The translations under genes and the position numbers were made by a program. The notes beneath the pieces were generated by a model. It did not search any database and was not told the origin of the DNA. It worked only from the letters and a program-made list of their open reading frames with translations. DNA of 19,436 bases from assembly GCA_965114465.1 (NCBI GenBank), contig CBCOYO010000061.1, positions 1-19,436 of the forward strand, in the 5' to 3' direction. Below are positions 1 through 6,690 of the stretch, in pieces. Every line of letters starts with the position of its first letter. Within the stretch, counting starts at the first letter, position 1. The DNA is from COE1 sp965114465. GTDB taxonomy: Bacteria; Bacillota; Clostridia; Lachnospirales; Lachnospiraceae.

Positions 1-11
1 CATTTTATTAC

Positions 12-51
12 GGTCAGCGCAGTAAATGCGCAGACCTACCTGAACTGTTAC
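12..51. repeat. Hairpin plus half copy of a dispersed inverted repeat at the window edge
   Basis: Positions 12-20 and 28-36 form a stem (GGTC-a-GCGC against GCGC-a-GACC, one mismatch, 7-nt loop). Directly beside it, 41-51 reads TGAACTGTTAC, the right half of the inverted repeat seen complete at 10599-10625 and 19384-19415. The matching left half is not visible and may lie outside the window. It lies downstream of hisS on the minus strand, but there is no T-run to support calling it a terminator. Confidence 0.5.
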
Positions 52-64
52 TTTCAATCAAACC

Positions 65-1324
65 TTATTTTAACGAGTTCTTGTAAAACTCCCGAAATTC
101 TTCATAACCTTCTGCGATAAGCTGCTCTTTTTGAAATTTTTTATTTTTATTCATACGTGCTACAAGAACTTGTGTTCCATCTTTTCGCGTTTCTTGTGCC
201 TCGCGGATAACATCGCAAAGTGCTTCCTTTGCCACGCCTTTTTCCACCAAATACGCAATTTTCCGATTCTGGCTCGGCACTTGGAAACCGCTTTCCATTA
301 AAATCAAAATAATCCGTTCAAAGCCAATCGAAAAGCCGCACGCTGGAACATCTTTTCCAGTAAATCTGCCGACCATTTTATCATAGCGCCCGCCGCCCCC
401 GCAGCTTGCGCCAAGTTCTGGCATCGCAATTTCAAATATTGTTCCTGTATAATATGACATTCCACGCACCAGCGTCGGGTCGAATACCAGTTTGAAAAAG
501 TCGCCTTTTGTCGCTGTTACACTGTCGATAATTTCACGGAAACTCGTTTGAACCTCCTCATCAAGAAATCCTGACAATTTTTCTTCTATAAAGGCAAGCG
601 ATTCATCCGTTTCCTGAAAACCACGAAACAGTGCAAGATATTTGTCAATATTTTCCTTTTGATAGCCACAGGCTTCTAATTCCCGCGCCACGCCGTCAAG
701 CCCTATCTTGTCCATTTTATCTAAGATAATAAAAACACTGTCAAAATCCGCCTCGGCAAATCCGCTGTAAGCCGCCATTGCCTTTAGAATACGCCTGTCA
801 TTAATGCGGATTTCAAAATTTTGAAAGCCTAAATTTCCCAGCGTCGTCGTCGTTGCCAAGATTAACTCAATCTCTGCCAAATTAGAAGCCTCACCTAAAA
901 TATCAATATCGCATTGCATAAATTGACGATATCGTCCTTTCTGCGGTCTGTCGGCTCTCCATACATTCCCCATTTGCAGCGCCTTAAACGGCGACGGCAG
1001 ATCGTTTGCATGATTGGAATAATAACGCACAAGCGGAACTGTCAAATCATAACGCATCCCATAATCTACAACATCCGCTTCACTCTGTGCTGACTGCAAG
1101 TCCAGTTGTTCTCCTCTTTTTAAAATCTTATAAATCAGCTTTTCATTCTCGCCGCCCTGCTTGCTGCTTAGATTCTCAATATCCTCCATGCATGGCGTTT
1201 CTATGGAAGTAAAACCAAATTTACCATACGTTTCTTTTATGACACGGATCACGTAATCACGAATTTTCATTTCATTCGGCAGAATATCCTTCATGCCGTG
1301 CACTGGCTTTTTATTAAGTGCCAT
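65..1324 (-). CDS. hisS: Histidine--tRNA ligase (HisRS)
   Basis: Class II aminoacyl-tRNA synthetase that charges tRNA-His with histidine in the cytosol. Visible signatures: N-terminal PVHGMKDILP, class II motif 2 around WRADRPQKGRYRQFMQCD, the HisRS-specific block LVRGMSYYTGTIFEI, and motif 3 near ACGFSIGFERI. I start at the ATG at 1324 (MALNKK, 419 aa), not the in-frame ATG four codons upstream, because GAGGGATAAG precedes it as a ribosome site. Length fits bacterial HisRS. The last 65 or so residues, where the anticodon-binding domain should be, are divergent: the usual GxxE/vKdl ending is missing and the chain closes with a Lys-rich KFQKEQL...GYEEFREFY segment. The YYTGTIFE and Arg-rich motif 2 favour a true synthetase over HisZ, and there are no his biosynthesis genes beside it. 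Confidence 0.88.
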   Translation of the reverse strand: MALNKKPVHGMKDILPNEMKIRDYVIRVIKETYGKFGFTSIETPCMEDIENLSSKQGGENEKLIYKILKRGEQLDLQSAQSEADVVDYGMRYDLTVPLVRYYSNHANDLPSPFKALQMGNVWRADRPQKGRYRQFMQCDIDILGEASNLAEIELILATTTTLGNLGFQNFEIRINDRRILKAMAAYSGFAEADFDSVFIILDKMDKIGLDGVARELEACGYQKENIDKYLALFRGFQETDESLAFIEEKLSGFLDEEVQTSFREIIDSVTATKGDFFKLVFDPTLVRGMSYYTGTIFEIAMPELGASCGGGGRYDKMVGRFTGKDVPACGFSIGFERIILILMESGFQVPSQNRKIAYLVEKGVAKEALCDVIREAQETRKDGTQVLVARMNKNKKFQKEQLIAEGYEEFREFYKNSLK

Positions 1325-1350
1325 CTTATCCCTCATTTCTTATCTTATAA

Positions 1351-1454
1351 TTTTGTTATTTTATATTTTTGTTATTTTATATTTTTGTTATCTTATATTT
1401 TTGTTATTTTATATTTTTGTAACTTTATATTTTTGTTATCTTATATTTTGTTAC
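1351..1454. repeat. 16-bp direct tandem repeat, six full copies plus a partial one
   Basis: Plus-strand unit TTTTGTTATTTTATAT at 1351, 1367, 1383, 1399, 1415 and 1431, with a partial seventh from 1447. Copies differ only at the TTATT/TTATC/TAACT positions. In the hisS transcript the unit reads AUAUAAAAUAACAAAA, making an unstructured AU-rich stretch that ends about 27 nt before the start codon. Confidence 0.93.
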
Positions 1455-1494
1455 CGCTTTATAAGCTTATTCACATCGCCTGCAAAACGGTAAC
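1450..1494 (-). promoter_or_regulatory. Hairpin at the 5' end of the hisS leader
   Basis: 1450-1460 (GTTACCGCTTT) pairs with 1484-1494 (AAAACGGTAAC), giving an 11-bp stem with one wobble. The loop contains the palindrome ATAAGCTTAT. It would sit at the start of the hisS mRNA if the 1493-1520 promoter is used. There is no T-box signature, so any regulatory role is inference. Confidence 0.5.
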
Positions 1495-1520
1495 TATAAT
1501 TCTTTTCTATTTCTTCTCAA
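1493..1520 (-). promoter_or_regulatory. Candidate sigma-A promoter of hisS
   Basis: Minus strand: -35 TTGAGA (1515-1520), 16-bp spacer, -10 TATAGT (1493-1498). It would give a leader of about 160 nt containing the hairpin and the whole tandem repeat. Confidence 0.5.
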
Positions 1521-1597
1521 ACAGCTAATACGATTCTACACTGTTTGGGTGGGATTTTCAAGTACTAATCGCAATCGATTCCAAAAAGGTGTAAATC

Positions 1598-1646
1598 CTG
1601 TTATTTTTCACACCCACTACTTTGGCATGGGTGTGAAAAGTAACAT
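1598..1646. repeat. Long near-perfect hairpin
   Basis: Left arm 1598-1616 and right arm from 1628 match over about 17 bp with one mismatch (core TTTTTCACACCCA against TGGGTGTGAAAAG); the loop is 11 nt (1617-1627). It lies 3' of the TudS-family gene. On the minus strand the second arm can alternatively pair a GGTGT with the ACACC at 1588-1592, which is followed by five Ts, so a weak alternative terminator is possible. Confidence 0.7.
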
Positions 1647-1687
1647 AGCAGCAAACTACGCCACTTCATTACAAGGAAAAGGTCTTG

Positions 1688-2113
1688 TTAAAATGCGCAA
1701 AAATCTTCCGCATCTATCACCGCATATCCTCTTTGTTTTAATTCTTTTGCAAATAATCCCATACCTGAAACCAATTTCCCACTAAAACTGCCATCATATA
1801 TTTGATTTACACCACAAGTTGGGCTTCTTGATTGCAGAATTGCGAGATCAATATCCTCATTTTCAATCACGGCTAAAGCTGCCTTCACTGCCTTATGATA
1901 TTCTGCATCAACATTATTTCCATTTTCATCCATAACGATACCATTTACTATTTCAACACAGGGACGTGGTGTATTCATGCCGGCTAATATTTCAGGACAA
2001 ATTTCGATTACTTCTTTGTCCTTTAAAAACTGCATTATCTTCTGATTTTCATTGTTTTTCCCATTATACTTGCAATTTACTCCCAAAATACAGGAACTCA
2101 CTAATATTTTCAT
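1688..2113 (-). CDS. TudS/DUF523 family protein
   Basis: A 141-aa single-domain protein of the DUF523 family. Some members (TudS) are [4Fe-4S] 2-thiouracil desulfidases, but the role here is unproven. The three family cysteines are present: C8 and C14 in the N-terminal SSCILGVNCKYNG stretch, and C100 in SRSPTCG. The PE and PRP motifs near residues 40-51 also fit. I start at the ATG at 2113, which follows a strong GAGGAGG site. The frame is open further upstream (to 2194), but that extension runs through the structured repeat and has no ribosome site. The gene is downstream of the aldolase terminator, and probably has its own promoter or is expressed by read-through. Confidence 0.85.
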   Translation of the reverse strand: MKILVSSCILGVNCKYNGKNNENQKIMQFLKDKEVIEICPEILAGMNTPRPCVEIVNGIVMDENGNNVDAEYHKAVKAALAVIENEDIDLAILQSRSPTCGVNQIYDGSFSGKLVSGMGLFAKELKQRGYAVIDAEDFCAF

Positions 2114-2134
2114 AAATCCTCCTCGAACGTGTTC

Positions 2135-2280
2135 CCTACTCGCCGCGCGACTCGTGCGCCGCACTAGTGCAACATTGCACAAATAATCAAGCAAAATGCA
2201 ACGCTATATTAGCCGCATATTTCCTCTGCACGGGTCTGCGCATAAAAAACGAGCAGAAAAGATTTTCTCTCCTCTGCCCG
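2135..2280 (-). repeat. Terminator-linked structured repeat, copy A
   Basis: Shares with copy B (13230-13331) the blocks CCTACTCGCCGCGCG, GCCGCATATTTCCTCTGCA (GGCATATTTCCTCTGCA in B) and CTGCGCATAAAAAACGAGCAG. Long stem: GACTCGTGC (2149-2157) with GCACGGGTC (2228-2236), extended by GCGC (2145-2148) with GCGC (2238-2241). Compared with copy B, two base pairs have changed on both sides, which keeps the stem. Copy A carries about 45 extra bases in the loop. The element ends in the aldolase terminator and abuts the ribosome site of the next gene. Confidence 0.8.
2244..2280 (-). terminator. Rho-independent terminator of the minus-strand aldolase
   Basis: On the minus strand, a 13-bp stem (2268-2280 with 2250-2262, including G-U pairs) and a 5-nt loop are followed by six Ts (2249-2244). 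It starts 38 bases after the aldolase stop codon. Confidence 0.85.
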
Positions 2281-2318
2281 CTTTCCGCTCTTTATATTCT
2301 TACTATACCAAGCTGCAA

Positions 2319-3182
2319 TTACGCTTTTCCAACAGACCCAAACAGTTCCATTTTCTCTTTTACAGTTGCCTTAATTGCCTCAAAGCCCGGTGCAAGAAGT
2401 TTACGAGGATCGAAGCCCTTTCCTTCCTGATCCTTGCCTGCCTCTACATACTTGCGTGTCGCTGCTGCAAAAGAAAGCTGGCACTCTGTATTTACATTAA
2501 TCTTAGCAACGCCAAGCGAAATCGCCTTCTTAATCATATCCTCAGGGATTCCTGTACCGCCGTGAAGTACTAACGGCATAACCCCTGTTTTCTGCTGAAT
2601 CGCATCCAATGTATCAAAGCTTAATCCAGCCCAGTTTGCTGGATATTTTCCGTGAATATTACCAATGCCTGCTGCAAGCATGTCCACACCTAAATCTGCA
2701 ATCTGCTTGCACTCTGATGGGTCAGCACACTCTCCCATACCAACAACACCATCTTCTTCGCCTCCGATAGAGCCAACTTCTGCCTCAATTGACATTCCCA
2801 TACCATGTGCAACTGCGACAAGTTCTTTTGTCTTAGCAATGTTCTCCTCAATAGCATAGTGAGAACCATCGAACATTATAGATGTAAATCCTGCTTTAAT
2901 ACATTTGTAACATCCGTCATATGTGCCGTGATCCAGATGCAGCGCAACAGGAACCGTAATTCCAAGACTCTTGTCCATAGCAGCAACCATAGCAGCAACG
3001 GTTTCAAAACCTGTCATATATTTGCCAGCGCCCTCAGATACACCAAGGATAACAGGACTATTCAATTCTTGCGCTGTAAGCAATATTGCTTTTGTCCACT
3101 CAAGATTGTTAATATTGAACTGACCCACTGCATAATGACCTTCTTTTGCTTTTTTGAGCATCTCTGTAGCTGAAACTAACAT
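2319..3182 (-). CDS. fba: Class II fructose-1,6-bisphosphate aldolase (first paralogue)
   Basis: Zinc-dependent aldolase that interconverts fructose-1,6-bisphosphate with glyceraldehyde-3-phosphate and dihydroxyacetone phosphate in glycolysis and gluconeogenesis. It has 287 aa, normal for the family. Visible motifs: YAVGQFNINN near residue 17, HLDHG at 82-86 (catalytic Asp84, zinc His85), EAEVG at 133-137, zinc His177 in GNIHG, His207 in VLHGGTGIP and NVNTE at 229-233. I start at the ATG at 3182, preceded by GGAGG at nine-base spacing; the upstream in-frame extension has no ribosome site. It is monocistronic, with its own promoter and terminator. A tagatose-bisphosphate or other ketose-bisphosphate substrate cannot be excluded, but the likeness to Bacillus FbaA is strong. 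Confidence 0.9.
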   Translation of the reverse strand: MLVSATEMLKKAKEGHYAVGQFNINNLEWTKAILLTAQELNSPVILGVSEGAGKYMTGFETVAAMVAAMDKSLGITVPVALHLDHGTYDGCYKCIKAGFTSIMFDGSHYAIEENIAKTKELVAVAHGMGMSIEAEVGSIGGEEDGVVGMGECADPSECKQIADLGVDMLAAGIGNIHGKYPANWAGLSFDTLDAIQQKTGVMPLVLHGGTGIPEDMIKKAISLGVAKINVNTECQLSFAAATRKYVEAGKDQEGKGFDPRKLLAPGFEAIKATVKEKMELFGSVGKA

Positions 3183-3277
3183 AAATACAAACCTCCGCTT
3201 TCCTTTTTTGACCATACGTTCTTTTTCAGGCAAAAGATATCCAGATTCTTACCGACTGCCTGACATATGATATATAT

Positions 3278-3306
3278 AGTATATCCCTAATAATGGAAAT
3301 TGTCAA
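3278..3306 (-). promoter_or_regulatory. Sigma-A promoter of the minus-strand aldolase
   Basis: Minus strand: consensus -35 TTGACA (3301-3306), 17-bp spacer, -10 TATACT (3278-3283). The leader would be about 90 nt. No CcpA (cre) site was recognised in this divergent region. Confidence 0.85.
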
Positions 3307-3375
3307 TTTTTTGTCACAGTTCTGCGATACAGAAATTCATTCCATAATATTTTACAAAATTTTTTCTATTAGCCA

Positions 3376-3404
3376 TTGCAAAATATTGTAAGTTGTATTA
3401 TTAT
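3376..3404 (+). promoter_or_regulatory. Sigma-A promoter of the plus-strand aldolase
   Basis: -35 TTGCAA (3376-3381), 17-bp spacer, -10 TATTAT (3399-3404). The start codon is at 3469, so the leader would be about 58 nt. The promoter is divergent from the other aldolase promoter, with about 70 bp between the two -35 boxes. Confidence 0.7.
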
Positions 3405-3468
3405 AGTCATAGATAAAACAGTTTACGTTTCCCTAAAACAACTCTTTATAGAAAGTGAGGAAAAAACT

Positions 3469-4404
3469 ATGGCTTTAGTATCAACCAAAGAAATGTTTGA
3501 CAAGGCATATGCAGGCGGTTATGCAATCGGTGCCTTTAATGTAAACAATATGGAAATTGTGCAAGGTATTACAGAGGCTGCCGGAGAGCTTCATTCTCCG
3601 ATTATCCTTCAAGTATCCGCAGGGGCTCGCAAGTATGCTAATCATACATACCTTGTTAAATTAGTTGAAGCTGCTCTGGCAGAAAACGATATTCCCATTG
3701 CACTTCATCTTGATCACGGCGCAGACTTTGAAATCTGCAAATCCTGCATTGATGGCGGCTTTACTTCTGTTATGATTGATGGTTCACACCATTCTTTTAA
3801 TGACAATATTGAATTGACACGTCGTGTTGTTGAATATGCGCATTCTAAAGGCGTTGTTGTTGAAGGCGAACTTGGTCAGCTTGCAGGCATTGAAGATGAT
3901 GTAAATGTATCTGCTGAAAATGCAAGCTACACACATCCTGACGAAGTGGAAGAATTTGTAGATAAGACTGGTGTTGACTCCCTTGCCATTGCAATCGGAA
4001 CAAGCCACGGCGCATTTAAGTTTAAGCCCGGGCAAAAGCCGCAGCTTCGTTTTGATATTCTTGACGAAGTCAGCAAACGGCTGCCAAATTTCCCAATCGT
4101 ACTCCACGGCGCCTCAAGCGTATCGCAGGAATACGTAAAAATTATTCAGGAAAATGGCGGACAGCTTGCAGATGCAATCGGTATTCCCGAAGATATGCTC
4201 CGTCAAGCAGCAAGAAGCGCAGTATGCAAGATTAATATTGATTCTGATTTAAGACTTGCTATGACAGCCGGTATCCGTGAAGTGCTTTACAATAATCCTG
4301 CTGTTTTTGACCCAAGAGAATATCTGAAAGTTGGACGTGCCAATGTCAAGACGCTCGTAGCACACAAGATTAAAAATGTACTTGGCAGTGAAAATAAAGC
4401 TTGA
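3469..4404 (+). CDS. fba: Class II fructose-1,6-bisphosphate aldolase (second paralogue)
   Basis: A 311-aa zinc-dependent class II aldolase, paralogous to the divergent gene at 2319-3182. Motifs: YAIGAFNVNN near residue 18, HLDHG at 80-84, GFTSVMIDGSHH near 97, EGELG at 132-136, zinc His180 in TSHG, His213 in VLHGASS and NIDSD at 256-260. It carries a longer insert around residues 183-245 (KFKPGQKPQ and GGQLADAIGIPEDM) that the first paralogue lacks, typical of another class II subgroup. I start at the ATG at 3469 after GTGAGG. Single-gene unit with a strong promoter and terminator. Having both forms side by side suggests different expression or substrates, but the sequence does not say which is the main glycolytic enzyme. 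Confidence 0.9.
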   Translation: MALVSTKEMFDKAYAGGYAIGAFNVNNMEIVQGITEAAGELHSPIILQVSAGARKYANHTYLVKLVEAALAENDIPIALHLDHGADFEICKSCIDGGFTSVMIDGSHHSFNDNIELTRRVVEYAHSKGVVVEGELGQLAGIEDDVNVSAENASYTHPDEVEEFVDKTGVDSLAIAIGTSHGAFKFKPGQKPQLRFDILDEVSKRLPNFPIVLHGASSVSQEYVKIIQENGGQLADAIGIPEDMLRQAARSAVCKINIDSDLRLAMTAGIREVLYNNPAVFDPREYLKVGRANVKTLVAHKIKNVLGSENKA

Positions 4405-4443
4405 TTATCACTATTTTTTGTATAAACCCCCCTTTTTATTTTT

Positions 4444-4475
4444 AAAAGTGTTGCCAGAAACGGCAACACTTTTTT
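4444..4475. terminator. Rho-independent, probably bidirectional terminator
   Basis: Stem AAAGTGTTGCC (4445-4455) with GGCAACACTTT (4462-4472), loop AGAAAC, then a T-run to 4475. It ends the plus-strand aldolase. On the minus strand the same hairpin is followed by TTTTAAAAAT, so it can also end the lipid kinase transcript that arrives from 4545. Confidence 0.92.
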
Positions 4476-4544
4476 GTGTACAATCTTTTTACATACAACT
4501 TTTACATTCAAATACTCTGTGTAAGGCTTGGACTTCCCCACTTT

Positions 4545-5489
4545 TTACTCAATTGGAACTAATATATCTATTGCTTTCTGTTTATTTTTAAGTCTAACAC
4601 AGGTATGTTTTCCTCCGTATTCCCCATCCAATGTCCACGCAACCTCCTCCTGCGACTCAATCAGAAGTTCACTAGACTTTAGGCAATACATAAATTCTGT
4701 ATCTACCTTTTCACTCATTAAAGCAACAAGAATAGAATTTAATTCTACTGGATTTTTGGGCATTTTTACCAGTGTAACTTCAAATAGCCCGTCATTTAAC
4801 ACTACGTTTTTTCCCATCACATTTCCTGTAAGACTTTTAAATCCTCCTACAGACAAAGAATTGGTAATCATGCCAAAAATAAAGTCATCCTCTACGACTT
4901 TTTCGCATTCTTCCGTTTCGCCAAATCCATTATTCTCAATGGTCTTATAGGTCACTTTCATATGATAGGACTTAATATTCTGCAAGTGCTTCACGCCCTC
5001 CAAAATATATGCCATATGACCAAGCATATTTTTCATTTCCTGCGGTGTACCATAGGAAACTTCTGTAAAAATTCCAAAAGCGGCAATATACACAAATACG
5101 TCTTCATCAAATAGTCCCACATCACAGGCAAACACCTTGCCTGCTGCAATTACTTCCGCTGCCTTTTTCATGGAGGTAGGCAGGTTTAGACTATTTGCAA
5201 AATCATTGGTGCTCCCTGCTGGAATATACCCTATTGTGGTTTTGCGGCCAGACTGTATCATACCCGTAACAATCTCGTCGAGCGTACCGTCCCCGCCGCT
5301 GCATACGACCAAATCATATATACTGTCGCGTTCTCTTGTCAGTCGCTCGGCATCCCCCCTGCTCTGTGTCGGATACACGGTTACTTCATAATCCGCATTT
5401 ACCAAAACATCAATTATCCCCAAAAGATTGTTTTTAATCAATCCCTTACCAGAATGGGGATTTACAAGAAATAAAGCCTTTTTCTTCAT
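4545..5489 (-). CDS. YegS/BmrU-type diacylglycerol kinase family lipid kinase
   Basis: A 314-aa soluble lipid kinase of the DAGK-catalytic family, expected to phosphorylate diacylglycerol or a related membrane lipid with ATP. Visible: NPHSGKG at residues 10-16, the nucleotide-binding GGDGT at 65-69 followed by LDEIVTG, and PAGSTNDFA at 90-98. The C-terminal half is the beta-sandwich seen in DgkB/YegS proteins, including a LDGE motif near residue 290. It starts only three bases after the crh stop codon with a weak ribosome site, so translation is probably coupled to crh. It is the last gene of the murB-rapZ-whiA-crh run. The exact lipid substrate cannot be read from sequence. Confidence 0.87.
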   Translation of the reverse strand: MKKKALFLVNPHSGKGLIKNNLLGIIDVLVNADYEVTVYPTQSRGDAERLTRERDSIYDLVVCSGGDGTLDEIVTGMIQSGRKTTIGYIPAGSTNDFANSLNLPTSMKKAAEVIAAGKVFACDVGLFDEDVFVYIAAFGIFTEVSYGTPQEMKNMLGHMAYILEGVKHLQNIKSYHMKVTYKTIENNGFGETEECEKVVEDDFIFGMITNSLSVGGFKSLTGNVMGKNVVLNDGLFEVTLVKMPKNPVELNSILVALMSEKVDTEFMYCLKSSELLIESQEEVAWTLDGEYGGKHTCVRLKNKQKAIDILVPIE

Positions 5490-5492
5490 TCT

Positions 5493-5750
5493 CTATGCAC
5501 CCTGCCCATTAATAAACCGTTCTATATGTGCTATGGCGTCTGCCTCATCTGCACCTTCCGTTCTCACCGTAAGCTCCTCGCCATGATTTAAGGTTAAGCT
5601 CATCATTCCCATAATGCTTTTTGCATTGACCGTCTTCCCCTCGGTTTCTACACAAACCTTACTGTCGTACATACTTGCTATCTGCACAAGCATTGCTGCA
5701 GGCCTTGCTTCCAGACCTTTATCAAAGCTGATTTTCATTTTCTTTTCCAT
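5493..5750 (-). CDS. crh: Crh-like HPr paralogue lacking the PTS phosphorylation histidine
   Basis: An 85-aa HPr-fold protein. Genuine HPr carries His15 in G(I/L)HARPA, which accepts phosphate from enzyme I. Here the motif is GLEARPAA with Glu14, so it cannot take part in PTS phosphotransfer in the usual way. The second regulatory site is kept: Ser45 in VNAKSIMGMMSL, equivalent to HPr Ser46, the HprK target that lets HPr and Crh bind CcpA. Bacillus Crh has Gln at the His position and lies in the same yvcJ(rapZ)-whiA-crh neighbourhood, so I call this Crh-like. The start at 5750 follows GGGAGG; the gene overlaps the end of whiA by 29 bases. HprK is encoded about 4 kb upstream on the same strand. 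Confidence 0.85.
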   Translation of the reverse strand: MEKKMKISFDKGLEARPAAMLVQIASMYDSKVCVETEGKTVNAKSIMGMMSLTLNHGEELTVRTEGADEADAIAHIERFINGQGA

Positions 5751-6669
5751 AACAATTCCTCCCTTTTTCACCGCGGATCCTGTCGGCAAGTTCACTAAGC
5801 TTCCTCAGACGATGGTTTACACCAGATTTTCCAACAGGTGGCACTAACAACGTACCTAACTCTTTTAATGTCGCATCCGGATAATCCAATCTTGTCTGTG
5901 CCATTTGCCGTATCGGTTCGGACAAATTATCAAAACCATAGTGTTCTTTTATATATAGTATATCATCAATCTGCTTGGTTGCCGCATTTACCGTCTTGGT
6001 AATATTTGCCGCCTCACAGTTTACTCGTCGGTTAATTGTATTGCGCATATCCTTTAATATCCGTAAATTCTCCAAATTCATCAGTGAAATATGAGCGCCC
6101 ATTACATTTAATAGTTCTACAATCCCTTCGCTTTCCTTTAAATAAACCACCTGATAACGCTTGCGCTGTACCACTTTCGCCTCAATGCCAAACACCATTA
6201 ACGCTTCCATTAACTGCTGTGCCTGCCGCATTGTGTCACAGACAAATTCTAGGTGATATCCTTTCTGCGGATTGCTGATAGAGCCTGTACTTAAAAAAAC
6301 GCCCCGCAGGAAACTCCGTTTACAACATATGCTTTTTATTAAAAGCGGATTCACAAATTCCTCATCTGCTGAATATTTTACTGCCTGCAAAATTTTTGGA
6401 ATTTGTTCCCCGTAATATTTTAAGATATTCGGCTGCTGTGCAATATTATAACCACCACCCTCAATCTTAAATGTTTTTTCCAATAATGTAAAGCATTTCT
6501 TTGCTGTATATGGTACATCAGACTGAATTTCAATGCCAAATCCGCCCTGCTTTTTGGTTTTCACTGCACGTGCATACACTAATATTGCGGCAAGCTCTGC
6601 CAATTGACAATGCCGTGCATCACTTTGCAGTTTCGCCAATTCCTCCTTTACTTCCCCTGAAAATGACAC
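5722..6669 (-). CDS. whiA: DNA-binding protein WhiA
   Basis: A 315-aa WhiA family protein: N-terminal degenerate LAGLIDADG homing-endonuclease-like fold and a C-terminal helix-turn-helix. In Streptomyces it activates sporulation division genes; in Bacillus it affects cell division and chromosome segregation. Evidence: N-terminal MSFSGEVKEELAK, the CCKRSFLRGVFLSTGSISNP block near residues 114-133, and the C-terminal NRRVNCEAANITKTVNAATKQ and LGTLLVPPVGKSGVNHRLRKL segments. The start codon is GTG at 6669, five bases after GGGA; no in-frame ATG is better placed. It lies 21 bases after rapZ and overlaps crh, a conserved operon order in Firmicutes. Confidence 0.95.
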   Translation of the reverse strand: MSFSGEVKEELAKLQSDARHCQLAELAAILVYARAVKTKKQGGFGIEIQSDVPYTAKKCFTLLEKTFKIEGGGYNIAQQPNILKYYGEQIPKILQAVKYSADEEFVNPLLIKSICCKRSFLRGVFLSTGSISNPQKGYHLEFVCDTMRQAQQLMEALMVFGIEAKVVQRKRYQVVYLKESEGIVELLNVMGAHISLMNLENLRILKDMRNTINRRVNCEAANITKTVNAATKQIDDILYIKEHYGFDNLSEPIRQMAQTRLDYPDATLKELGTLLVPPVGKSGVNHRLRKLSELADRIRGEKGRNCYGKENENQL

Positions 6670-6690
6670 ATCAATCCCATGCCTTTCCGA

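Larger units (their letters stand above)
1325..1687. other. 363-base non-coding gap between hisS and the TudS-family gene
   Basis: No credible gene. From left to right it holds the hisS ribosome site, a 16-bp tandem repeat (1351-1454), a leader hairpin (1450-1494), a candidate hisS promoter (1493-1520), and a long hairpin (1598-1646). The small plus-strand ORFs here come from the repeats and resemble no protein family I know. Confidence 0.75.

Noticed and set aside
1325..1560. T-box riboswitch upstream of hisS
   Set aside because: No AGGGTGG-ACCGCG core or specifier-like structure was found on the minus strand.
2114..2194. N-terminal extension of the TudS-family gene
   Set aside because: The extra 27 residues translate the structured repeat; the strong GAGGAGG site supports the start at 2113.
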